Program-made: the position numbers and the translations under genes
Assembly (NCBI RefSeq): GCF_019654915.1
Contig: NZ_BPET01000061.1
Location: 1 to 36,294, forward strand
DNA from: Shewanella sp. MBTL60-007
GTDB lineage: Bacteria > Pseudomonadota > Gammaproteobacteria > Enterobacterales > Shewanellaceae
Length of the DNA stretch: 36,294 nucleotides
Direction: 5' to 3'
Shown here: piece by piece, positions 25,120 to 33,315 of the stretch
Numbering within the stretch: the stretch's first letter is position 1
How the letters are laid out: each line of letters begins with the position of its first letter
Notes under the pieces: generated by a model
Database searches by the model: none
Seen by the model: only the letters and a program-made list of their open reading frames with translations
What the model was told of the DNA's origin: nothing

Positions 25120-25164
25120 GCGCTCCTAGAGTAAGCGCTCCTAGAGTAAGCGTTCCTACACCTA
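25120..25164. repeat. Tandem 15-nt repeats, REP-like
   Basis: The unit GCGCTCCTAGAGTAA occurs at 25120-25134 and 25135-25149, and a diverged third copy begins GCGTTCCTACACC at 25150. On the other strand each unit reads TAGGAGCGCTTACTC, resembling the TAGGAGCG-type repetitive extragenic elements known in pseudomonads and marine gammaproteobacteria. It is probably a dispersed repeat in this genome. Confidence 0.6.
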
Positions 25165-25435
25165 TCCACTCGTTATCGTTTAAGGAAAAACAGATTCAAC
25201 TTTTAGGAAAACCAATCCTGATATGCTCCAGCCAACTAAATAGATAGGTATGCAGCCCTATTTATTAGCAAGCTATGCTTATCGATAGACTTCAAACTCT
25301 TTGGCATCATCAACCTCTAAATTGTGCTTATACCAATCAAATATTTAGTACGATTGGTATTATCATCAGAAACAACTTAGTTTTAATGGCTAAAGTTATA
25401 ATACGAGTTGAAATATTAAGTGGTAAGGAAAACGT
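25165..25435. other. Intergenic region with an inverted repeat, upstream of the TDT transporter
   Basis: ATACCAATC (25330-25338) and GATTGGTAT (25352-25360) form a perfect 9-bp inverted repeat with a 13-nt spacer. It lies about 80-105 bp before the transporter ATG, so it could be an operator, a hairpin in the leader or a repeat fragment; TATACCAAT-like words recur at 17009 and 34516 in this window. The rest holds nothing recognised. Confidence 0.45.
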
Positions 25436-26554
25436 ATGTCTGAAACGACTTCCACCGAACTCAGTACAGAGATAGGTCCTAACTGGTTTGCCTCTGTTAT
25501 GGGCACAGGCATCATAGCTAACGCCGCCATTGGTCTCCCCATGTTTGGCAAATACTTAACAGATGCTGGACTCATTATCTGGCTAATCGCATCCTTGATG
25601 TTAACCCTTATGCTAGTGATTAAAACAGTTCAGACAATAGTCAGACCGCATATTATAAAGCGCCAATTTAACGATCCCGTGATGTCTCAATTTTTTGGTG
25701 CGCCGCCAATGGCAATGCTTACTGTGGGTGGGGGCACGATCTTGTACGGCTCACAAGTGATGACTAATGAGACTGCACTCACCCTAGCGTGGGTGTTATG
25801 GATAGCGGGCACACTCCTAGGACTTATTACCGCCATTGTGATCCCATATCGACTCTTTACCCATCACCAAGTTCGTGAAGATGCCGCTTTTGGTGGCTGG
25901 CTTATGCCAGTTGTCCCACCTATGGTCTCAGCGGCCATTGGCGCTATGCTAATTCCCCATATGGAAAGTATCGCCCTGCAACAGACTCTTCTTTACGCCT
26001 GTTATGCCATGTTTGGCGTTAGTTTACTCAGCGCACTGATTATTATTACGATGATCTGGAGCCGGCTAGCACACTCTGGGACATCGGGAGGGGCACGGGT
26101 CCCTACTCTATGGATAGTATTAGGCCCACTTGGTCAGTCTATTACCGCCGCAGGAGCCTTAGGTAGCGCAGCGCTGCTCGTCGTTGATGAACCTATATCA
26201 ACAGCAATGAATACCATGTCCATTCTTTATGGCGTGCCTATCTGGGGTTTTGCTTTTTTCTGGTCAATATTAGCAAGCTTACTCACATTACGAGCGCTGC
26301 GCAGAAAAATGCCCTTTGCACTAACTTGGTGGGCATTTACTTTCCCAGTTGGAACATGCGTTACCGGAACGACACAATTGGCATTACATACAGGGCTACC
26401 CGCCTTTGAGTGGGCAGCAGTAATGTTATTTACAGGCTTAATTTGCGCCTGGATTACTGCAGCGTTCGGAACGATAAAAGGGTTAAAGGGCGGAAATATA
26501 ATGAAAAACCCAACCATCACACCCCATGTTATTTCCAAAAAGGGGCAGGACTAA
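25436..26554 (+). CDS. TDT family transporter (TehA/Mae1/SLAC1-like)
   Basis: This is an integral membrane protein of 372 residues with about ten helices, related to tellurite-resistance TehA, the malate permease Mae1, the sulfite pump Ssu1 and the plant anion channel SLAC1. The N-terminal GPNWFASVMGTGI is a signature of the group, and the pore phenylalanine expected in the SLAC1 fold could not be placed with confidence. Substrate is uncertain: dicarboxylate, sulfite or an anion. AAGGAAAA precedes ATG 25436. The last 30 residues are hydrophilic (GLKGGNIMKNPTITPHVISK). It has no adjacent partner and an inverted repeat in its leader. Confidence 0.82.
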   Translation: MSETTSTELSTEIGPNWFASVMGTGIIANAAIGLPMFGKYLTDAGLIIWLIASLMLTLMLVIKTVQTIVRPHIIKRQFNDPVMSQFFGAPPMAMLTVGGGTILYGSQVMTNETALTLAWVLWIAGTLLGLITAIVIPYRLFTHHQVREDAAFGGWLMPVVPPMVSAAIGAMLIPHMESIALQQTLLYACYAMFGVSLLSALIIITMIWSRLAHSGTSGGARVPTLWIVLGPLGQSITAAGALGSAALLVVDEPISTAMNTMSILYGVPIWGFAFFWSILASLLTLRALRRKMPFALTWWAFTFPVGTCVTGTTQLALHTGLPAFEWAAVMLFTGLICAWITAAFGTIKGLKGGNIMKNPTITPHVISKKGQD

Positions 26555-26618
26555 AGACTCCTTGTAAACTCCATAAGTATACAGGGAGCGCTTGGTTCTA
26601 ACGTAGAGTAATGCTCAC

Positions 26619-26665
26619 CGAACATTGGCCTGGATAAGGCTAGGAGCTCTCACAACCAATGTTCG
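26619..26665. other. Strong hairpin without a T-run
   Basis: CGAACATTGG (26619-26628) pairs perfectly with CCAATGTTCG (26656-26665). Directly inside it, CCTGG (26629-26633) pairs with CTAGG (26640-26644) around a 6-nt loop, leaving 11 unpaired bases. There is no T-run on either side, and it lies between convergent genes (TDT transporter and a small secreted protein). It may be a non-coding RNA element, a 3'-UTR stabiliser or a mobile-element relic. Confidence 0.5.
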
Positions 26666-26723
26666 TCTAAAGCTAATAATTAAAAGCCAGCCTTTCAAGT
26701 CAATAAATTAAGGACTAATTTAA

Positions 26724-27020
26724 TTATTGGCGGACGACTTTGGCCTTAGGGCTCTTTGCGTTGTCATTTATACACTGCTTAACATCGGTAGCATGTCCAT
26801 TGGCGGTACCACACACATCTGCATACCACTGAACCTTAACACCTCTTACTGCTGTATGTTGTGGACCAGCCTGACCATTCCAGCTAGCCTCAAGTTCAAC
26901 CTTGCTAATGGCATTGTAACCACCAAAACCTTGTCCTCCACCTCTAGCGTAAAGATTGCTACTAGTTAATGCGATTAACACAGCGACCAGTAGGTAATAT
27001 TTTCTATTCATAATGTTCAT
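26724..27020 (-). CDS. Small secreted protein of unknown function
   Basis: The 98-residue product is not recognised. MNIMNRKYYLLVAVLIALTSSNLYA looks like a signal peptide, followed by a Gly-rich start (RGGGQGFGGYNA) and a domain with KVELEASWNGQAGPQHTAV and VQWYADVCGTANGHATDVKQC. The two cysteines could form a disulfide. The tail is basic (SPKAKVVRQ). AGGA lies 8 nt before ATG 27020, which supports that start over the next Met. It stands alone among accessory genes; export is likely, the role is open. Confidence 0.6.
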   Translation of the reverse strand: MNIMNRKYYLLVAVLIALTSSNLYARGGGQGFGGYNAISKVELEASWNGQAGPQHTAVRGVKVQWYADVCGTANGHATDVKQCINDNAKSPKAKVVRQ

Positions 27021-27437
27021 TGTTAAATCCTTCTATACCTTAAGATCTGTAGATCTTGCGAGCAGGGTGATTGCTCTTAGAAGTTTGGAACTCAACGACC
27101 TTTCAATGCTCAATTCATCGCTAGACAGAGCACACCCTAATCATTTATTTAAATAACGCTGAACTAATAGACACAAGGGGCAGGTTCCTCCCCCCTGTGT
27201 CAAGATAGTTACCACTAAGTAGAAAGCGTGTAGGTGGGTTTTATTACGCATAAGGTTGATTGTATTTGTAACAAAAAAAGTTTAAGTAGAGTTGTACACT
27301 AGGAGGTTAACTCAATTGATCAATTCTGTGGCAATGTGACTAACTGTCTGCCTAATGATAAGGAGCGAGCTCCATCTGGGGGACTCATTAACCCTAGCCC
27401 CCATAGCTGTTTTTTTAAGAGCTAAACTCGCTAGTAT
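27021..27437. other. Intergenic region with two GC-rich hairpins
   Basis: No gene was seen. GACACAAGGGG (27170-27180) pairs with CCCCCTGTGTC (27191-27201) with one mismatch. GGGGGACT (27378-27385) pairs with AGCCCCC (27396-27402) with one bulge, close to the stop of the 669-residue protein gene, and may help end its transcript. Neither is followed by a clear T-run on the minus strand, so they are not textbook terminators. The short palindrome GGAGCGAGCTCC at 27362-27373 lies beside the second. Confidence 0.45.
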
Positions 27438-29447
27438 TTACTCATAATCACCGCCATTAGCCACGCTAAAACTTGCATCGTTCCACGGCCAAGGTACCTT
27501 AGCCATAAAAGCGGCTAACTCCGGTGTATCAGCATGTTGTTCACGGAGCACTAGCATAGTTCTGTTGACATGAAATGGATGGATAGGCTCTTGACCGCCA
27601 ATGGCACAAAAGTATTCAGCGAGAATAGCTAAATACTGGCGCTTATCTGCCAAAGCAAGCACCGCATCGGCCATTACAGGTGCGCCTTTATGCCCCTTAA
27701 GCTGAGCTGCACAGGGCCAGCTAGCAAACTGCTTAATCACCTCTGCTAATAACGCAGCGCCTTTTTCGTCATAAGCTGCCGAGGCAAACAGCTCGTACTC
27801 ACTTTGCACTGAACAGCTGTCGATTAGCTGGGTCACAAAACCGAAAAATAGCGAAGTTTGGCCACTTTTAAGGTAATGGGATTTAAGTTTAGGCATAAGA
27901 GCATTAAGCTTTTCAAGCGAACCAATCTTTGCTGCAGTATCATTGACATCTTGCAGACAAATATCGATTTGGCCATTCAAGCTCGGTAATTCCATTAGCC
28001 AGGTCGGCATAATCAAGTTGAACTCCGCAGACTGACAGACGACTGGAATAACTGTGTTTACTGGATTTTGCTTCTGACTTTCTCCTTGGCTCCGACATTC
28101 ACTAACAGTACTGTAATAACTCTCAGCCTGTTTTATAAAGGAAACTCCCTGTTTATCTAGCAACTCTACCTGCCAAATACACGCATCTTCATCCTCACCA
28201 ACTGCCACTATCAATTGCTTATCCAGCTGACCTTTAATCACAACGGGTTCATGAGCAAAGACTTGTACTGAGCGCCGCTTGCCATTGATGCTATCTTTCA
28301 TCAATTTATATAAGGGGGATATAGCATCGCCTGTCAGCGAAAGTTGCTGCACCGTCCCATCTTGCCAACCGAGCCAGATGCTCTTGCCATCGGAGCTAAC
28401 ACTTGCCGATGTTAAACACTCAATGAAGGTTTGCAGCTCATCATGGTGACTTGAACTGTTATCGCCAGCAGCAATCGCCATTAATGACTCAACTAAATCC
28501 TCAGCCTCATAGTCGGCGCAAATCTGCGATGGGCTAAGCACTCTAACAGTGCGGCTCCACAGCGCTTTCTTCTGCTGAAAGTCGATTAACTGCAATACAA
28601 AGCCAAAGCTCGGAGCCTTCATAGATAATTTAGAAGCATCTTCTAAGGGCTGAGCCAAAACAAGCGACTCGGTATTGGCGAGCAGCGCAATACCGCGCTT
28701 GTTATCCATAAAAAAGGTATTACGAACGGAGATCTCCGTTGGTGTAGACTTCCCCTCAAGCGGATGAACTTTAGTTTCAGAAGTTAGCGGGTTAAAACTC
28801 ACAAGTTGATGCACTCGATGCTTTTCACGCTGGTAGAACACAAACTCATTGTCAGCCACGCAGACCATAGAGCCATTAACAAACCTAAATGGCATTTCAA
28901 AGCAACAGATATCCGTTGAGAGCAATTCAAACGAACCAGAGCGCATCGCTCGCTTAAGCGCATGAGCTATGTTGATACAGTACATGGACTCGGCGCTGCG
29001 TCGCCCGCCTCGTTTAGCGCCGATCAGCCAAAGCTTGCCATTGTAAAAGCATGCATCCTTAGTTGGATAAAGATCCAAGGACATCATCGACGACAGGCTC
29101 GGCTTATTGGTCGAGCCGCTCACTTCACAACTACTCAATTCACAGCTAACAGAGCTGAAACCAGAGCTATAAATTTGCCCCGTAGAATCCACAGCGATAA
29201 AACGCCCATTATCTAGCCACTCAGCCAAAAGCAGCTCACTGTTACCACTATCAAGCAATTCAATCTGGCTCAGTAATTCAACATTGAAGCCACTTCCCTT
29301 CACTATTTGTAGCTGGATAAAACCATCATAAAACAGACGATGGTGCTGAAAAGCGTATTCCGTCTGATTAGCTAATGGTGAGGTAACTTTAGATTCCGGC
29401 TCAGAGTCTGTTGAACGAGAAAAGAGTGTTTTAATAAATTTATTCAT
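27438..29447 (-). CDS. 669-residue protein of unknown function, possible beta-propeller
   Basis: The product is not recognised. No signal peptide or membrane segment is visible, so it is probably cytoplasmic. Residues about 30-450 alternate short hydrophobic strands with polar turns, with repeated segments such as LLAEWLDNGRFIAVDSTGQIY, SVSSDGKSIWLGWQDGTVQQL and LIVAVGEDEDACIWQVELL. These look like WD40-type or similar propeller blades, with SDGKSIWLGWQDG the most propeller-like. The last 200 residues are helix-rich and include WPCAAQLKGHKGAPVMADAV. No catalytic motif was recognised. No good ribosome binding site precedes ATG 29447. The gene is alone on its strand between long gaps, which suggests an accessory origin. 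Confidence 0.72.
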   Translation of the reverse strand: MNKFIKTLFSRSTDSEPESKVTSPLANQTEYAFQHHRLFYDGFIQLQIVKGSGFNVELLSQIELLDSGNSELLLAEWLDNGRFIAVDSTGQIYSSGFSSVSCELSSCEVSGSTNKPSLSSMMSLDLYPTKDACFYNGKLWLIGAKRGGRRSAESMYCINIAHALKRAMRSGSFELLSTDICCFEMPFRFVNGSMVCVADNEFVFYQREKHRVHQLVSFNPLTSETKVHPLEGKSTPTEISVRNTFFMDNKRGIALLANTESLVLAQPLEDASKLSMKAPSFGFVLQLIDFQQKKALWSRTVRVLSPSQICADYEAEDLVESLMAIAAGDNSSSHHDELQTFIECLTSASVSSDGKSIWLGWQDGTVQQLSLTGDAISPLYKLMKDSINGKRRSVQVFAHEPVVIKGQLDKQLIVAVGEDEDACIWQVELLDKQGVSFIKQAESYYSTVSECRSQGESQKQNPVNTVIPVVCQSAEFNLIMPTWLMELPSLNGQIDICLQDVNDTAAKIGSLEKLNALMPKLKSHYLKSGQTSLFFGFVTQLIDSCSVQSEYELFASAAYDEKGAALLAEVIKQFASWPCAAQLKGHKGAPVMADAVLALADKRQYLAILAEYFCAIGGQEPIHPFHVNRTMLVLREQHADTPELAAFMAKVPWPWNDASFSVANGGDYE

Positions 29448-30114
29448 TGCTATACATGTTTAATAAATTGTTCGACTAATAGCTAATAGAGAAAATAATT
29501 CAATTTTATCCGTAGCTTAAGGTGATTACGACTCGGCTTTCAAGTGTTTTACTCCTGAATACAGACCTTGCCCGACACTTAATAAGAAAAGGGAGCAAAA
29601 TGCCATAACTTGTCTCAACCGCAGCCCCGATATAACGAGTGGATGATAACTAGGTTGAAAAATGAGAGACTTTAAGCTGTTTCATAAACAAAACAAACCA
29701 ATGAAAAGGTTAAAAATGAGGAGCTTTGGCAAACGCCAAAAAGAAAAATACCCCGATAAAAATCGAGGTAAACCAAAACTAGGATGATGGTTTTAAGGCT
29801 GACATTGTTTTAGTTATTAAAGCCTGCCAGCATTGATACAAAACTGCTTTTTAGCTGCTCTGTATAACGCAATTGAGAGGGGTCATTCTCGATTACATTA
29901 TAGGACTCAGAACTTTTGAATCAATTGCCCGCAATTGTATTAAAATGAGAACAAACTGCAACAGAAATGATAAAAAGTAGTTTAGCCAAACCTAAATTCG
30001 GCTTGACTAAACAACAGGCAGGACAGCGTAAGTATCTGAATTAAATAGATATAAGAGCTTACTATATTAGAACAGGTTTACATTGTCCAGTATTTAGAAC
30101 AATGTTTCCCCATT
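29448..30114. other. Long AT-rich intergenic region
   Basis: This 667-bp gap separates the 669-residue protein gene and the orphan LysR gene, both on the minus strand, so it holds the promoter of the former. A short open frame of 41 codons lies on the + strand at 29662-29787. No transposase remnant, tRNA or terminator with a clear T-run was found. The low gene density is unusual for the window. Confidence 0.5.
29662..29787 (+). CDS. Possible 41-residue highly basic peptide
   Basis: An ATG at 29662 opens a 41-codon frame ending at TGA 29785-29787. AGG lies at 29652-29654, about 7 nt before the start. The peptide is very basic, with runs such as NKPMKRLKMRSFGKRQKEK, and ends in NRGKPKLG. It is in the middle of a 667-bp gap with no other gene. 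It resembles no family I know. A real small protein, a leader peptide or a chance frame are all possible. Confidence 0.2.
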   Translation: MRDFKLFHKQNKPMKRLKMRSFGKRQKEKYPDKNRGKPKLG

Positions 30115-31056
30115 TTACTTACGTTTTGCATACAACTCTTTTAGTGGCTCATCCCAATATGGTGGGGTGCCGATATGATCCTTTATAAAGTCGATAAAGG
30201 CACTCACCTTTGGTGCTAAGTGTTTACGCCTTGGGTAAACAGCCTGCAGAGGCAAGTGATGGGTTAGTTGCCAATCTTCAAGAATGGGAACTAGCGTGCC
30301 TTTCTCAAGCTCATCTTCAAGCAAGTAACTGGCAAGATAAACCACGCCGAGTCCGCTTACCGCTGCAGACTTAAGTGCAGGGGCATTATCGACTCTGAAA
30401 TTACCCGTTACGCCGATTTCACAGTAATCGTCACCTTGTTTAAACTGCCAAACACTGTGCTCATGCCACTCGCCTTGATATACCAAGCAGTTATGATCCA
30501 CCAGCTGTTCAGGGCGGCTAGGCACTCCATGCTTCTCAACATAAGATGGTGAGGCGGCCAACAAGAACTGACACTTCATCAAGGGCCTTGCCACCATACC
30601 TAAGGGTAATTGCTCAGACATGGTAAGTAGCAGATCTAAACCTTCGCTGACAACATCGACTTTGTGATCTAATAGGCTAACTTGTAGCTCAAGCTCAGGA
30701 TGCTTTGCCATGAACTCAGGCAGAGCAGGAATGATATGCATGGTGCCGAACGACTGTGAAATCCCGACTTTCAATACGCCTCGGGTAGCATCATTAAGGT
30801 TATGAACGCTAGCGACCGCCTGATCGGCATCTCTTAATAGCTCTTCACCTTGGGCGTATAGCAACTGTCCGGCTTCAGTTAGGCTCAGACTTCTTGTGGT
30901 ACGTTGAATAAGCTGTACACCAAGTTTATGCTCCAACTCGGCAACTTGGGTGCTGACCTTTGACTTAGATATGCCTAACTTTCTCGCCGCAGAGCTAAAA
31001 CTCCCCGCTCGAGCCACATGGGTAAAAATTGCGATCGGTTCTAAAAGTTCTAACAT
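30115..31056 (-). CDS. LysR-family transcriptional regulator, orphan
   Basis: This is a 313-residue regulator with an N-terminal winged helix-turn-helix (about 1-62, including AGSFSSAARKLGISKSKVS and RTTRSLSLTEAG) and a C-terminal effector-binding domain (TRGVLKVGISQSFG onward). It resembles the large LysR subgroup to which E. coli YafC/DsdC-like and CrgA-like proteins belong. Targets usually lie next door on the opposite strand, but here the upstream neighbour is on the same strand with a terminator between, so its target is not evident. Gaps of 667 and 315 bp flank it. Confidence 0.88.
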   Translation of the reverse strand: MLELLEPIAIFTHVARAGSFSSAARKLGISKSKVSTQVAELEHKLGVQLIQRTTRSLSLTEAGQLLYAQGEELLRDADQAVASVHNLNDATRGVLKVGISQSFGTMHIIPALPEFMAKHPELELQVSLLDHKVDVVSEGLDLLLTMSEQLPLGMVARPLMKCQFLLAASPSYVEKHGVPSRPEQLVDHNCLVYQGEWHEHSVWQFKQGDDYCEIGVTGNFRVDNAPALKSAAVSGLGVVYLASYLLEDELEKGTLVPILEDWQLTHHLPLQAVYPRRKHLAPKVSAFIDFIKDHIGTPPYWDEPLKELYAKRK

Positions 31057-31305
31057 GTAAATCGCCTTAAGGTGTTTACGACAGTAATAGTACTTCCATC
31101 GCTAAGACATGCTGTTTTCAATAAAAACAATATCTTAAGTGAATATATGTACGCTAGAGTAGAGTTTTAATTATTTACCAATATATGGTTTTTGCTTTTA
31201 TTTTTAGAAGTATACCAAAAAATCCTCATAACTCATCAAATAAGTCGTTTGGACTAATCAAAGCAAAAGATGGGTTTACCGCTATTGTGGCCTAGAAACG
31301 GAAAA
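31057..31305. other. Intergenic region upstream of the orphan LysR gene
   Basis: AT-rich sequence with no gene. It should contain the promoter of the LysR gene and its autoregulatory site; no specific operator could be assigned. It ends at the yggN terminator. Confidence 0.4.
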
Positions 31306-31306
31306 G

Positions 31307-31333
31307 CCCCTGCACAAAGGTGGGATGCAGGGG
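31307..31333 (-). terminator. Intrinsic terminator after yggN
   Basis: CCCCTGCA (31307-31314) pairs with TGCAGGGG (31326-31333) around an 11-nt loop. On the minus strand it continues as CTTTTCC. It lies just after the yggN stop. Confidence 0.8.
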
Positions 31334-31371
31334 GCGTTGCAAATCAACTAAAAGCAACAGGGTAAATCGAT

Positions 31372-32187
31372 TTACTCCAGCAAAGTCGTATTTGCTGTTT
31401 CGACCAGGGGATATTTGGCTAACTCAGGGATCTCGTCTCTTAGCTGCTGCTCAAGCACGACTAAGGTTTTAAATCTTTCACATAACTTTTCACCACGAGC
31501 CTCTATGTCATCGGCTTGCTGTTCCATCTGCAGCTCAATCTCTTCACCGATAGAGTCCATCTTCTGTGAAAACGAATCCATCTTCTGCTCGAAGCTGTCG
31601 CCATCACCTGACATCATCTGCGCACCTAAATTCATCATCATGCTACCAAGGGAGTTTTGTACAAGCTCTTCCATCTCTTGCTCAAACTCTTCACCAAAAG
31701 CATCTTCTAGAGAAGACTCTGTTGAACCAAGGTAAAACTTATCACCATGTTGGTAGGCAACGCTTTCGATACGTTCCTCAAGCCCAGCCATCATCTCGTC
31801 TATCTTGGCACCAGCACTATCGCCTAATAATGGAGTCAGAGCGAGACTCACCGCCGTTGACGCCATCTCAACGGCATCATTAACGAGTGCAATCACTTCA
31901 GGGACCTGTGCTGAAACCTCTTGTGAGTACTGACTAACTAAAGCCTGCTGCTCACTATTGAGTGAAATTTGTTTGCCATTTACAAACAGCTTGTCCATCT
32001 CGATGCGATACTTCTCGTCACCAACCTCACTTACGATAAGCTTCTTCGGTTCGACCGTGACGTCATAATTCAGAGCGACTTCGCACTCATTATGAACGTC
32101 ATGATCGCTATGAGCGGCAACGGTTTGTAGGCTAGTTGCCGAAAGCAATACCGCGGAGATCCCAACTGAGGTAAGTAATTTTTTCAT
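31372..32187 (-). CDS. yggN: YggN-like periplasmic protein (DUF2884)
   Basis: This is an exported protein of 271 residues with a signal peptide (about 1-25, ending TVAA) and a mature domain rich in acidic residues and helices. It has the DUF2884 opening CEVALNYDVTVEPKKL, with NGKQISLNSEQQALVSQYS, and an extended coiled-coil-like region rich in Glu, Met and Gln (about 175-235). Function is unknown. The same gene lies near yggL-trmB-mutY in E. coli, which supports the assignment. A His/Asp-rich start (HSDHDVHNEC) follows the signal peptide and could bind metal. Confidence 0.88.
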   Translation of the reverse strand: MKKLLTSVGISAVLLSATSLQTVAAHSDHDVHNECEVALNYDVTVEPKKLIVSEVGDEKYRIEMDKLFVNGKQISLNSEQQALVSQYSQEVSAQVPEVIALVNDAVEMASTAVSLALTPLLGDSAGAKIDEMMAGLEERIESVAYQHGDKFYLGSTESSLEDAFGEEFEQEMEELVQNSLGSMMMNLGAQMMSGDGDSFEQKMDSFSQKMDSIGEEIELQMEQQADDIEARGEKLCERFKTLVVLEQQLRDEIPELAKYPLVETANTTLLE

Positions 32188-32328
32188 CGCATCAATCCTT
32201 TATCGCTATTGTCTGTATGACTTTAATCTTGACTAGATAAAGCACAGACTGTGCCAAACATAAAAAACCATTGTTTTTATTTGGATTTACGAGGTTTTCT
32301 TAGAATAGTGGCTAGCCGCATTAATAAT

Positions 32329-32364
32329 AAATTTGGCCAATTAAACTAACAATTGGCCAAATTT
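32329..32364 (-). terminator. Perfect 14-bp hairpin after glsB, likely terminator
   Basis: AAATTTGGCCAATT (32329-32342) pairs perfectly with AATTGGCCAAATTT (32351-32364) around an 8-nt loop. On the minus strand it ends in TTTATTATTA, just past the glsB stop. It probably terminates the trmB-yggL-glsB direction of transcription. Confidence 0.75.
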
Positions 32365-32400
32365 CACAAGCAGCAGGTGTGGACTGTTGATGTAAGAGGA

Positions 32401-33315
32401 TTAAAAAATTGAGCGACCTAGCGTCTGACTCAAGGCTTCTAATACTGCCGTGCCAGCTAAGGAGTTACCATTAGTATCGAGCTCAGGAGACCAAACGCAC
32501 ACAGACATATCACCAGGGATCACAGCGATAATACCGCCGCCAACGCCACTCTTACCGGGCATACCGACACGGTAGGCAAATTCTCCTGCTCCATCATAGA
32601 GTCCAGATGTCGCAAGCAGCGCATTAAGTTGCCGAGTCTGTACTGGGCTAATAAGCTGTTTACCAGAAAGACTTTTGCCCGCATTAGCCAGATAAAACAT
32701 GGTTCGCGACAGGTCTGCACAACTCATACGCAGTGAGCAATAATGAAAATAGCTGTGCAAAACGGTGTCGACATCATTATTGAAGTTGCCAAAGGATTTC
32801 ATCAAGTAAGCAATAGCGGCATTTCTAGCACTATGCTGATACTCAGATGCGGCAACCACTTTGTCGTAACCTATTCGATGGTTTTCGCTAAGTCCACGAA
32901 CAATCTCAAGCATACGATGCTTAGGTGCTCCAAGGCGACTCTGCAGAAGATCGGCAATGACTAACGCACCAGCGTTGATGAAAGGATTTCTAGGAACGCC
33001 TTTTTCCAATTCTACCTGTACTAACGAGTTGAATGAGTGACCAGAAGGCTCCTTACCAACTCTCGACCAAATTTCATCCTCTTCATACAGCATGAGCGCT
33101 AAGGTAAGGCTGAACACCTTAGAGATACTTTGAATTGAAAAGGGCTCGAGATAATCTCCAGCCCCTATAGTGAAACCATCGGAGGTTGTCACTGCAATAC
33201 CTAACTTGTTAGCATCAACTTGAGCAAGGGCTGGGATATAATCAGCAACCTTGCCCTGTCCAAGAAGAGGCCGAACCTTGTCAACAATCTCTTCAAGTAA
33301 TGCCAATTCAGGCAT
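32401..33315 (-). CDS. glsB: Glutaminase, serine-dependent
   Basis: This enzyme hydrolyses L-glutamine to glutamate and ammonia. It belongs to the beta-lactamase-like glutaminase family and has the SxxK dyad in QSISKVF (Ser63, Lys66), NPFINAGALVIADLL, YQHSARNAAIAYLMKSFGNF, YCSLRMSCADLSRTM and the C-terminal GVGGGIIAVIPG. The start is ATG 33315 (304 residues), which overlaps the last base of the yggL stop in TAATG, so the genes are translationally coupled. In E. coli this neighbourhood instead carries ansB, a periplasmic asparaginase; a glutaminase takes a similar place here. Confidence 0.95.
   Translation of the reverse strand: MPELALLEEIVDKVRPLLGQGKVADYIPALAQVDANKLGIAVTTSDGFTIGAGDYLEPFSIQSISKVFSLTLALMLYEEDEIWSRVGKEPSGHSFNSLVQVELEKGVPRNPFINAGALVIADLLQSRLGAPKHRMLEIVRGLSENHRIGYDKVVAASEYQHSARNAAIAYLMKSFGNFNNDVDTVLHSYFHYCSLRMSCADLSRTMFYLANAGKSLSGKQLISPVQTRQLNALLATSGLYDGAGEFAYRVGMPGKSGVGGGIIAVIPGDMSVCVWSPELDTNGNSLAGTAVLEALSQTLGRSIF

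Noticed and set aside
26599..26670. Integron attC site at the hairpin
   Set aside because: The arms do not show the paired core sites (RYYYAAC and GTTRRRY) at the ends, and no integrase or cassette array is near.
31415..31883. Two plus-strand open frames opposite yggN
   Set aside because: Their Ser/Cys-rich translations are the mirror of the Glu/Met/Gln-rich yggN sequence, a typical antisense shadow.
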